Assembly (NCBI GenBank): GCA_031580945.1
Contig: JAVLBT010000166.1
Location: forward strand, 1-6,410
DNA length: 6,410 nucleotides
Reading direction: 5' to 3'
Source of the DNA: Gracilimonas sp031580945
GTDB lineage: Bacteria; Bacteroidota; Rhodothermia; Balneolales; Balneolaceae
Part shown: positions 1 to 5,708 of the stretch, piece by piece
Layout of the letters: the number at the start of each line of letters is the position of its first letter
How positions within the stretch are numbered: position 1 is the stretch's first letter
The notes under the pieces: generated by a model
Database searches by the model: none
Told to the model about the DNA's origin: nothing
The model's input: only the letters and a program-made list of their open reading frames with translations
Translations under genes and position numbers: made by a program

Positions 1-38
1 CAGGGGGGCAGCGGCAACGTGTTGCTATTGCCCCCCTG
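1..38. repeat. Fold-back inverted repeat at window edge (probable chimera)
   Basis: The first ten bases, CAGGGGGGCA, are the exact reverse complement of 29-38, TGCCCCCCTG, and GCAAC (14-18) pairs with GTTGC (21-25) inside. Read on the plus strand, codons 3-32 give GGQRQRVAIA, the conserved stretch that should follow LSG in the minus-strand ATPase gene ending here. So the sense strand of the gene is joined to its own antisense strand. The join falls in TGCCC (29-33), which both orientations would share if the native gene reads ATTGCCCG after the signature, as the expected IAR suggests. This pattern fits template switching or a contig-end assembly error. Confidence 0.8.
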
Positions 39-489
39 AAAGTTCATTGGGTTTATGATCTATTCGGTCCCCTAAACCCACTTTTGTGAGGACTTCTTTA
101 GCCCGTTCTTTTCGTTCTGCAGATTTCATGCCGGCATATATAAGCGGTAGCTCTGCGTTAGCGAGGCAGGAAGTTCTGGGCAACAGGTTAAACGTTTGGA
201 ATACAAACCCGATCTCTCGATTTCGAACCTCAGCCAATTCAGCATCGTCCATTTTAGAAACATTGTTACCATTCAGGATGTATGTACCGGCTGATGGAGT
301 ATCCAAACAACCGATCATATTCATTAAAGTTGACTTACCTGAACCCGAAGGTCCCATGATAGCTATATACTCATTCTCTAAAATATCAAATGAAACGCCA
401 GCCAAAGCATGAACTTCCGTCTGCCCCATTTGATAAACTTTGGTAAGGTCTTTGGTTTGAATGATGGCCTTTTTTTGCATTGTGGACAT
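1..489 (-). CDS. ABC transporter ATP-binding protein, LolD/MacB type (C-terminal part missing; edge sequence folded back)
   Basis: This is the cytoplasmic ATPase that would power the neighbouring FtsX/MacB-like permeases. From the ATG at 487-489, 154 residues are readable. Walker A GPSGSGKST lies at residues 46-54, the Q-loop glutamine at 98 (FVFQTFNLLP, typical of the LolD/MacB branch), and the signature LSGGQ at 150-154. A TAG follows at 25-27. The family is normally about 220-250 residues, so Walker B, D-loop and H-loop are absent. The stop is probably false: the plus strand at 3-32 spells GGQRQRVAIA, the expected continuation of this signature in reverse orientation, so the gene sequence is reliable only down to about position 34. 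The start lies 4 bp after the adaptor's TAA, implying translational coupling; a second ATG at 478-480 is an alternative start. The family call is firm; whether the gene is intact in the genome cannot be decided here. Confidence 0.9.
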
Positions 490-493
490 TTCT

Positions 494-1864
494 TTAGTTA
501 AATAAATTACCTGAGTTATTTACCACAACCTTGTCCCCTTTTTCGAGAACATTTGATAAGGTTCTGTAACTCCCTATAACCACCTCATCACCAGCACTTA
601 CACCCGTTAATATCTGAATATGCGTGTTGTCGCTGATTCCGGTTTTAACTTCCCGTCGGACAGCCTTCCCTTCCTCTACCACAAAAACTACTTTTCGAAG
701 ATCTTCCTCCTTCATCACCATATCACTTCCTTGATCACTTGCCAGAACTACTTCTGCTGAATCAGATTCTTCCTCTGATTTTTTATCTTTTGCAAAATCA
801 CGTACTGTAACGGCCTGAATGGGAACAGATACCACATTTACCACGGTTTGAGTTTCAATATCAACGGTAGCAGACATTCCCGGCCTAAAGTTTGGGACAA
901 ATCTATTTTGAGGGTTTTCATTACTTACATTCCGCACCATCTTCTCGGAACGGCTATCTAAATTGTGAGGGGTTACGATCCGAACTTTAACCTCATAATT
1001 GGTAACCTGCTCGTTGGTGCCTGCTCCTGTAGTTTGGGCAGAATTAGCTATTTCTGTAACCACACCGTTAAAACGGCGTTCAGGGTACGCATCTACTTCA
1101 ATTCTGGTGGTATCTGCCAGCCCCACATTTACAATATCATTTTCATTGACTTCTACCAGAACTTCCATTCGGTCCAATACGGACACACGCATCATTTCAG
1201 TACCTGCCATTTGAGCATTTCCAAGTACGCGTTCTCCTTTTTCAACAGCAAGGCTTGTAATAGTACCATCCTGAGGAGCCCGGATTACGGTTTGTTCAAG
1301 TTCTTCTCTGGCTTGTCGAAGCTGAGCTTCTGCGCTCTGAATTTGATATTCCGACGCTTTAAGACTGGCTTGTTGAGACTCATACTCTGACTTGGATTGA
1401 ATAAATTCCATTTCAGAGATCATATCGCGTTCAAACAGCTGTTTATCCCGTTTGTATGCAGCTTCAGCTCGTATCAATGCTGCTTTCGTTTGCTCTAAAC
1501 GAGCTTTTTGAGTCAATAAATTTGCATTCAGGTTATCAATCTGAGCCTGATAGATATCTGGTTTGATCCGAACGAGCAAATCACCTTGCCGAACAAAATC
1601 ACCTTCGTTCACCGCTAATTCAATAATCTCTCCTGATACATCTGGCCGTATGATCACTTCAATTTCAGGCTGTACTTTTCCTGAGGCTGAAACAAGCTGA
1701 GTGATCGTTTTTAATTTCGCCGTTGATGTTTCAACCTCAATCCCAGACTCTGTATTTCCTATAACACCCGTGTATCGTAAAATAAGCCCTATAGCAATCA
1801 CTAAGCTTAGGCTGCCAAGTACCCAATAAAGGGTTTTTTTTGTTGATGACTTTCCCGTTGCCAT
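494..1864 (-). CDS. Periplasmic adaptor (membrane fusion protein) of a MacA/HlyD-type ABC exporter
   Basis: The protein bridges the inner membrane permeases and the TolC-like channel. It has 456 residues. A single N-terminal membrane anchor lies at about 12-30 after a basic, polar start. The lipoyl half-motif is at about 66-100 (RPDVSGEI, VNEGDFVRQGDLL), followed by an alpha-helical coiled-coil hairpin at about 102-190 rich in Q, E, K and A. The second lipoyl half is at about 191-230 (VIRAPQDGTI, VEKGERV), the beta-barrel at about 231-340 with FRPGMSATVDIET, and the membrane-proximal domain after that. Length is above the usual 370-420 of MacA because of a polar segment at about 298-322 and an acidic, lysine-rich segment at about 358-390. 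The gene starts 24 bp after the TolC-like gene, with GGGATGG as a possible weak ribosome site, and ends 4 bp before the ATPase start. MacA-like function is inferred from the ABC context; the substrate is unknown. Confidence 0.94.
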   Translation of the reverse strand: MATGKSSTKKTLYWVLGSLSLVIAIGLILRYTGVIGNTESGIEVETSTAKLKTITQLVSASGKVQPEIEVIIRPDVSGEIIELAVNEGDFVRQGDLLVRIKPDIYQAQIDNLNANLLTQKARLEQTKAALIRAEAAYKRDKQLFERDMISEMEFIQSKSEYESQQASLKASEYQIQSAEAQLRQAREELEQTVIRAPQDGTITSLAVEKGERVLGNAQMAGTEMMRVSVLDRMEVLVEVNENDIVNVGLADTTRIEVDAYPERRFNGVVTEIANSAQTTGAGTNEQVTNYEVKVRIVTPHNLDSRSEKMVRNVSNENPQNRFVPNFRPGMSATVDIETQTVVNVVSVPIQAVTVRDFAKDKKSEEESDSAEVVLASDQGSDMVMKEEDLRKVVFVVEEGKAVRREVKTGISDNTHIQILTGVSAGDEVVIGSYRTLSNVLEKGDKVVVNNSGNLFN

Positions 1865-1888
1865 TTTATTCCATCCCTGATTTAGGTT

Positions 1889-3265
1889 TTAAAATTCTAC
1901 TGTATTTCCACTAAGCTTGCCCAAATAGTAATCCAGTAATTTTTCCTGGAATATCAGGTTATACAGTGCTTGCGTGTAATTCGATTGTGCTTCTACATAA
2001 TTTGCCTGCGCCTGACTCAATTCAATCAATGTGCTTGAACCGACATTGTAACGCTCCTGTTGAGTCTCAAAGGCTCTTTCACTGGCCCGGAGTGATTTTT
2101 GAGATGCTTCGAGTTGTTTCTCATAAGAGGTATAATCATTATAAGCTTGTGTCACTTCTTGTATAACCTGAAGACGTGCATTATCAAGATTGAGCTCGGC
2201 ATTTTTAAGCTGTACCTCAGAAGCCTGAATATTGTACATTCGATTCCAATTTTGGAATAATGGAATTGAAACCGAAAAACCAAGGGAACGGTTAATTCGT
2301 TGGTCAAAAAATTGATCCCCAAACGGCACACTTTCCCCTAAAAGCGAATATTGATCACTATAGGAGGTTGAGATTCCACCACTTGCTGAAACAGATGGAA
2401 ATAAATTGTTCTTTGCCATCTGAGCCTGAAGTTCTAAAGATCTTATGTCTGCCAAGGTACTTTTTAAGTCGGAACGGTTTAATAAGGCCTGATCGATCAA
2501 TTCACTCAGGTTAATGCTCTCAAGGTCCAAGTTTTCAACATCGGATCCTATGTCAGGAACAGAGAATTCATAGTTTCCAAGCGGGTCGATTTGTAATTGT
2601 CGAACCAAAGCAATCTTACTGAATTTAAGAGCATTCTCTTGCTGCGTTAGTAATAATTCGGTATTAGCAACTAATGCTTCCTGATCGTATAGATCAACGG
2701 TTGGGCGGGACCCTACTTCTACTTGTGCTTGAACCTGCTCAAGTTGCTTTAACGAATTCTCCAGGTTTTCCTCTCTTATGGCCAATAGTTCTCGGTCAAG
2801 CAGTACTTGTAAATATCTGGATGCAGTATTAAAAATAACTTGTTCTTTAGCTCTTTGATAGCTTTCCTCATCTGAGATCTTAGATTGTTGGCTTTGTCGA
2901 AGTGAATTGATGTTTTCGAAGCCGTTAAACAAAGGAATGCTGGCACTAAAATTTCCAGAAATGGACTGAGAGGTCACATCAACAAATGGATTTAATCCTT
3001 CACTGAATCTATCTGAAATAAACTGTTGTCCGGTTCGTCTTGAACCATTAACACTTGCATTTAGTGAGGGTAAAAAATCTGCATATTCACTCCTTATACT
3101 TTGGTCTGCAAGATCCAGATTATTTTTTGCTTGTTTAAGCTGGTAATTATTTTCGAGAGAAATTTGAATAGCCTCTTGTAATGATATTGTCCTTGCTTCC
3201 TGTGCATGAACTGCACCAGATATTATAAGAAATGCAAAAAAAGTAGATAAAAGTATTCGCTTCAT
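1889..3265 (-). CDS. TolC-family outer membrane efflux protein
   Basis: The 458-residue protein would form the trimeric outer membrane channel and periplasmic tunnel of the exporter. A signal peptide covers residues 1-21 with likely cleavage after VHA, before QEART. Two outer-membrane-efflux repeats follow, at about 28-220 and 255-450, and the internal duplication is visible: FLPSLNAS (64-71) matches LFPSVSAS (288-295), SIPLFNGFEN (109-118) matches SIPLFQNWNR (333-342), and VEVGSRPTVDLYDQEA (182-197) matches YNVGSSTLIELSQAQA (406-421). Long Q/E/N-rich helices make up the tunnel, and length is normal for the family. There is no lipoprotein cysteine. The ATG at 3263-3265 is chosen because it begins the signal peptide; no convincing Shine-Dalgarno precedes it. 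It is the first gene after a 123-bp gap and probably heads the TolC-adaptor-ATPase unit. Confidence 0.95.
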   Translation of the reverse strand: MKRILLSTFFAFLIISGAVHAQEARTISLQEAIQISLENNYQLKQAKNNLDLADQSIRSEYADFLPSLNASVNGSRRTGQQFISDRFSEGLNPFVDVTSQSISGNFSASIPLFNGFENINSLRQSQQSKISDEESYQRAKEQVIFNTASRYLQVLLDRELLAIREENLENSLKQLEQVQAQVEVGSRPTVDLYDQEALVANTELLLTQQENALKFSKIALVRQLQIDPLGNYEFSVPDIGSDVENLDLESINLSELIDQALLNRSDLKSTLADIRSLELQAQMAKNNLFPSVSASGGISTSYSDQYSLLGESVPFGDQFFDQRINRSLGFSVSIPLFQNWNRMYNIQASEVQLKNAELNLDNARLQVIQEVTQAYNDYTSYEKQLEASQKSLRASERAFETQQERYNVGSSTLIELSQAQANYVEAQSNYTQALYNLIFQEKLLDYYLGKLSGNTVEF

Positions 3266-3289
3266 GTTGTTGATGTGGGTTTAATTGAA

Positions 3290-3303
3290 CGGGTACGTAC
3301 ACG
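3290..3303. promoter_or_regulatory. Short imperfect palindrome upstream of the TolC-like gene
   Basis: CGGGTACGTACACG contains the perfect 8-bp palindrome GTACGTAC (3293-3300), flanked by a further two matching pairs outside one mismatch. It lies 25-38 bp upstream of the TolC-like ATG, where an operator or 5' leader element would be. Being an operator is inference; the palindrome is short and no regulator gene is in view. Confidence 0.3.
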
Positions 3304-3310
3304 AGATGAG

Positions 3311-3346
3311 ACGAAAATAGTTACAGTTTAGTTGTCCTATTTTCGT
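3311..3346. repeat. Ten-bp perfect inverted repeat in the TolC upstream region
   Basis: ACGAAAATAG (3311-3320) and CTATTTTCGT (3337-3346) are exact reverse complements around a 16-nt loop. On the plus strand the right arm runs into TTTTT (3346-3350), giving a weak terminator-like shape, but no plus-strand gene precedes it. In the direction of the genes no T tract follows. The minus-strand copy of the left arm, TATTTTCG, resembles the TAnnTTTG -7 element of Bacteroidota promoters with one mismatch, but no matching -33 TTG is evident. It could be an operator, a promoter-overlapping dyad or a leader hairpin. Confidence 0.4.
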
Positions 3347-3351
3347 TTTTA

Positions 3352-3370
3352 ATATCCTTTTACAGGATAT
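3352..3370. repeat. Seven-bp hairpin after the small-gene cluster
   Basis: ATATCCT (3352-3358) and AGGATAT (3364-3370) form a stem with a 5-nt loop, 18 bp past the stop codon of the last small membrane-protein gene. In the transcribed direction the next bases are TAAAAACG, not a U tract, so it is a poor intrinsic terminator. It could still slow transcription or protect the 3' end of the upstream mRNA. Confidence 0.35.
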
Positions 3371-3388
3371 CCCTAAATCGTTATAAAA

Positions 3389-3772
3389 TTAGTCTTCTTT
3401 AGGATGATGCTGTCTTTTGAGATCAGAAATTTTATTGTCTATGAAGTCCAGCAGAAGGTTCATCCCTTTTTTTGCAACAATTCGTTTGATCTCTGCTGCA
3501 ATTCTTGACTCCTCTTCAGTTTTGATCTTACCCGATCTTGAAGGAGTATCCGTATAACGCTTTTTTTCTTTACCTAATAAAAATCCTACCAAAACGGATG
3601 CTCCAACAATGGGAAGAGGATATTTTTTGATGATATTTTTGGGATCCAGATTGGATGAAACACCTTCTCTGACGTCATCTATTGACTTATCAAGGCCATT
3701 TTGAATTTCTGATAATTCCTGTTCCAGCTCTTGTTTCTTTTTTTCTATTACTGACAACTTATTTTTCGCCAT
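3389..3772 (-). CDS. Small single-span membrane protein with coiled coil, YqjD/DUF883-like
   Basis: The 127-residue protein has a charged N-terminal helix at about 7-40 (heptad-like KKKQELEQELSEIQNGL), one membrane segment at about 51-67 introduced by KKYPLPIVGA and containing small residues, then a basic stop (KEKKR). A polar linker follows, then a C-terminal amphipathic helix at about 86-120 with many lysines. The charged-helix then (K/R)(K/R)YP then Gly-rich-span layout matches the smaller gene at 4154-4414 and resembles DUF883 proteins; E. coli YqjD of that family is tail-anchored in the inner membrane and binds ribosomes. Unlike YqjD, this one carries about 60 residues after the span. 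It could instead be a YqjK-like or YtxH-like protein. The start overlaps the upstream gene by 14 nt, showing tight coupling. The function is not established. Confidence 0.82.
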   Translation of the reverse strand: MAKNKLSVIEKKKQELEQELSEIQNGLDKSIDDVREGVSSNLDPKNIIKKYPLPIVGASVLVGFLLGKEKKRYTDTPSRSGKIKTEEESRIAAEIKRIVAKKGMNLLLDFIDNKISDLKRQHHPKED

Positions 3773-4133
3773 GACTGCTTTTCGTTGTTTTATTCTGGAG
3801 CTTTTCAGATGTAACTCCCTTAGGTAATTCTTTTATTTCTTTATCCTTTTTGCTAAAGGAAGAAAGAAGCTCTGATAAAATTTCATGTTGTACTCTTCTT
3901 GCTATCAAAGTTGGTTTTGTAAGTACAAGAATCAGTCCGATCAAAATAAACGGAGTCGATACAATAAGGTAACCTGCCCAAGCCTCGCCTAAAATCTCAC
4001 TTAGGTAGATCGATAATGCCGTTAATCCAAAAATAAGACCGAATGCAAGAATAGTATAACCAAACAGGTTTTGAATAGCTTTCCCGATCCAATATGCAAG
4101 CTGATCACTGATGTTGATAACAGTTAGTTCCAA
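3759..4133 (-). CDS. Phage holin superfamily III / YqjE-like two-helix membrane protein
   Basis: The 124-residue protein has a short amphipathic N-terminus, a first membrane helix at about 25-46 (YTILAFGLIFGLTALSIYL), a short linker (SEILGEAWAG), a second helix at about 52-71 (YLIVSTPFILIGLILVL), and a basic, polar tail ending SSHGEK. This is the architecture of the YqjE/Holin_3_6 family found beside YqjD-like genes in many bacteria. Such proteins are called holins by homology only; no phage lysis gene is present, so a chromosomal envelope role is more likely. The start is TTG (4131-4133): no ATG or GTG exists in frame between the upstream stop and the first helix. It begins 20 bp after the DUF883-like gene and its end overlaps the next gene by 14 nt. 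Confidence 0.8.
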   Translation of the reverse strand: MELTVINISDQLAYWIGKAIQNLFGYTILAFGLIFGLTALSIYLSEILGEAWAGYLIVSTPFILIGLILVLTKPTLIARRVQHEILSELLSSFSKKDKEIKELPKGVTSEKLQNKTTKSSHGEK

Positions 4134-4153
4134 ACGAGTCTCTACATAATGTT

Positions 4154-4414
4154 TTAGATCACCCGGACGTACTTCGGCTCGCTGGTGCGTGGGACAGCCT
4201 CTGATCGGGAGGAGTTGAAAATTTTAGCAGCAATAAAACCCAATGCCAAACCTGTAGCAACAGAAGCAATAGGATATCGCCGAATCAGGTTCTCACTCCG
4301 CTCCCGCATTTCGTTGACTCGCACTTGCAGGTCTTCATCGTCAAGCATTTCACGGCTACGATCAATTGCTGAATCAAGACGCTCATTTAAATTTTGAATG
4401 ATTTCTTCGTTCAT
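4154..4414 (-). CDS. DUF883/YqjD-like small membrane-anchored protein
   Basis: The 86-residue protein has a highly charged helical N-terminus (about 1-45, including NERLDSAIDRSREML and RVNEMRERSENLIRR), then one membrane span at about 47-65 introduced by RRYPIASVATG and containing GLALG (a GxxxG pair at 55 and 59), and a short polar C-tail. This is the YqjD/ElaB/YgaM layout; in E. coli these are stationary-phase inner membrane proteins, and YqjD binds ribosomes. The ATG at 4412-4414 is preceded by AAAGGGC, one of the better ribosome sites in the window. It heads a three-gene cluster with a YqjE-like protein next, as in the proteobacterial yqjDE pair. The role in this organism is inferred from the family only. 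Confidence 0.84.
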   Translation of the reverse strand: MNEEIIQNLNERLDSAIDRSREMLDDEDLQVRVNEMRERSENLIRRYPIASVATGLALGFIAAKIFNSSRSEAVPRTSEPKYVRVI

Positions 4415-4445
4415 AATGCCCTTTGATTTTACTTTAATATACTAA

Positions 4446-4474
4446 AATGAAATGGATGCTTAAATCATTTCATT
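4446..4474 (-). terminator. Possible weak terminator between permease and small-gene cluster
   Basis: AATGAAATG (4446-4454) and CATTTCATT (4466-4474) are perfect reverse complements with an 11-nt loop. In the direction of transcription the stem is followed by TTAG, so the T run is only four bases, counting two from the stem. It sits 8 bp after the second permease gene's stop, inside the 68-bp gap. The stem is AT-rich, so full termination is doubtful; attenuation is possible. A TATATT box (4436-4441) just downstream could be the -10 of a separate promoter for the small genes. Confidence 0.4.
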
Positions 4475-4482
4475 GCAAAAAG

Positions 4483-5706
4483 TTATTCATACCTCAAACT
4501 TTCTATCGGATCCAATTTTGAAGCTTTATACGCAGGATACACTCCAAAGACCAATCCAACTATAAACATTCCTAAAAATCCTCCCAAAACAGACCAAACA
4601 GGTATTACGGCCTCGGTTTCAATCCACACAGCCATCAGGTTTCCAACACCGATTCCCAAAATCATTCCAATGATTCCACCAAGCTGACATATAAATATCG
4701 TTTCAGTCAAAAACTGACTCACGATCGCTTTCCTTGTTGCACCCACTGCTTTTCTGATGCCGATCTCTCTCGTTCGCTCGGATACCGATACCAACATTAT
4801 ATTCATTACTCCTATTCCCGCTCCTAATAAAGTAATAAGCCCTATTGCAAATCCCCCGATATATAATGCTCCCGTAAATGTATCAAATGTTCCTGAAAGA
4901 GATTCATTTGTAGATATCTCAAAATCGTTTGGCTCGCCGGGACTAACTTTCCTGATCACTCTGAGTACGCCCGTGATTTCTTGTACCGTTTGATCGATAA
5001 AATCAATTTCCGGGGCTCGAACCTGTACATTGATGTTCCGTTCGGCACCGTAGGATATCATGGCTGTTGTATACGGAATTAGCACAAAATTATCGAAGGA
5101 TTGCCCAAATATTTGTCCTTTGGGTTTTAAGACACCAATCACCGTATATGGTTTTCCATCAAATCGTATTTGTTTTCCGATTGGGAATTCCCTTTTAAAT
5201 AGAACATCAACCACATCTTTTCCGAGAATGACCACATTTCGGCCATATTGAACATCATCAGAGGTGAAGTTCCTCCCTGATTCAATTTCGTAGGAATTGT
5301 TCTTTAGATAGTGCTCATTACTTCCACGCACATACACATTGGGTTCGGTTTGTTCTTCCTTAAATGTGATCTCTGAAACCTGAAAAACTTCATCCGGACT
5401 TACATCACGGCCTATCCTGATCAGCCTTTGTAGTTGTTCTGCAGTTTCGAAATTGATGTCCTTACGATTTCTGATATCTTCACTTAATGAGCCCATCTGT
5501 ACGGAAGGCGTTTTGGAAACATTGACAACATCCGTTCCCATAATACTCATCGTATTCTTAAAGTAATTATCGAGTACCGCAACAGCTGTGGTTGAAACAA
5601 TGACCGCAAAAACACCAATTGCCAGTGCCAATAAAGTAAGCGATGATCTTAACTTACTGGCTTTCAATGAGTCAACCGCTTGATTTAATATTTCTCTTAT
5701 ATTCAT
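4483..5706 (-). CDS. ABC transporter permease, MacB/FtsX family (complete)
   Basis: The 407-residue protein is an inner membrane permease of the mechanotransmitting (type VII) ABC class. It has transmembrane helix 1 at about 21-45 after a basic amphipathic start (REILNQAVDSLKASKLRSSL), a large periplasmic domain at about 46-278 matching the MacB_PCD fold (PIGKQIRFDGKPYTVIGVL at 175-193), and helices 2-4 at about 279-306, 327-360 and 368-392. The family signature GIGVMNIMLVSVSERTREIG (297-316) is followed by IRKAVGA, and the C-terminus is PAYKASKLDPIESLRYE. No ATPase domain is fused, so it needs the separate ATPase at the left edge or another. The ATG at 5704-5706 lies 2 bp after the previous permease's TAG, giving strict coupling. 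Length is normal for ATPase-free MacB permeases. It probably pairs with its neighbour or homodimerises. Confidence 0.95.
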   Translation of the reverse strand: MNIREILNQAVDSLKASKLRSSLTLLALAIGVFAVIVSTTAVAVLDNYFKNTMSIMGTDVVNVSKTPSVQMGSLSEDIRNRKDINFETAEQLQRLIRIGRDVSPDEVFQVSEITFKEEQTEPNVYVRGSNEHYLKNNSYEIESGRNFTSDDVQYGRNVVILGKDVVDVLFKREFPIGKQIRFDGKPYTVIGVLKPKGQIFGQSFDNFVLIPYTTAMISYGAERNINVQVRAPEIDFIDQTVQEITGVLRVIRKVSPGEPNDFEISTNESLSGTFDTFTGALYIGGFAIGLITLLGAGIGVMNIMLVSVSERTREIGIRKAVGATRKAIVSQFLTETIFICQLGGIIGMILGIGVGNLMAVWIETEAVIPVWSVLGGFLGMFIVGLVFGVYPAYKASKLDPIESLRYE

Positions 5707-5708
5707 AT

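Noticed and set aside
25..27. TAG as a genuine nonsense mutation making the ATPase a pseudogene
   Set aside because: The stop arises from reading the folded-back strand; the opposite strand carries the intact signature continuation.
86..412. Plus-strand open frame of 108 codons over the ATPase gene
   Set aside because: It is antisense to the Walker A and Q-loop region of a recognised ATPase, with no recognisable protein features.
965..1390. Plus-strand open frame of 141 codons inside the adaptor gene
   Set aside because: It lies wholly antisense to a well-supported adaptor gene, has Cys/Phe/Ile-rich composition typical of antisense frames, and shows no domain.
3311..3350. Intrinsic terminator for the small-gene cluster
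   Set aside because: The T tract follows the stem on the plus strand only, whereas the genes are on the minus strand; the stem is also AT-rich.
3759..4133. Holin-like gene as a sign of a prophage or lysis module
   Set aside because: No endolysin, spanin, integrase or other phage gene is present, and YqjE-family proteins beside DUF883 genes are ordinary chromosomal genes.
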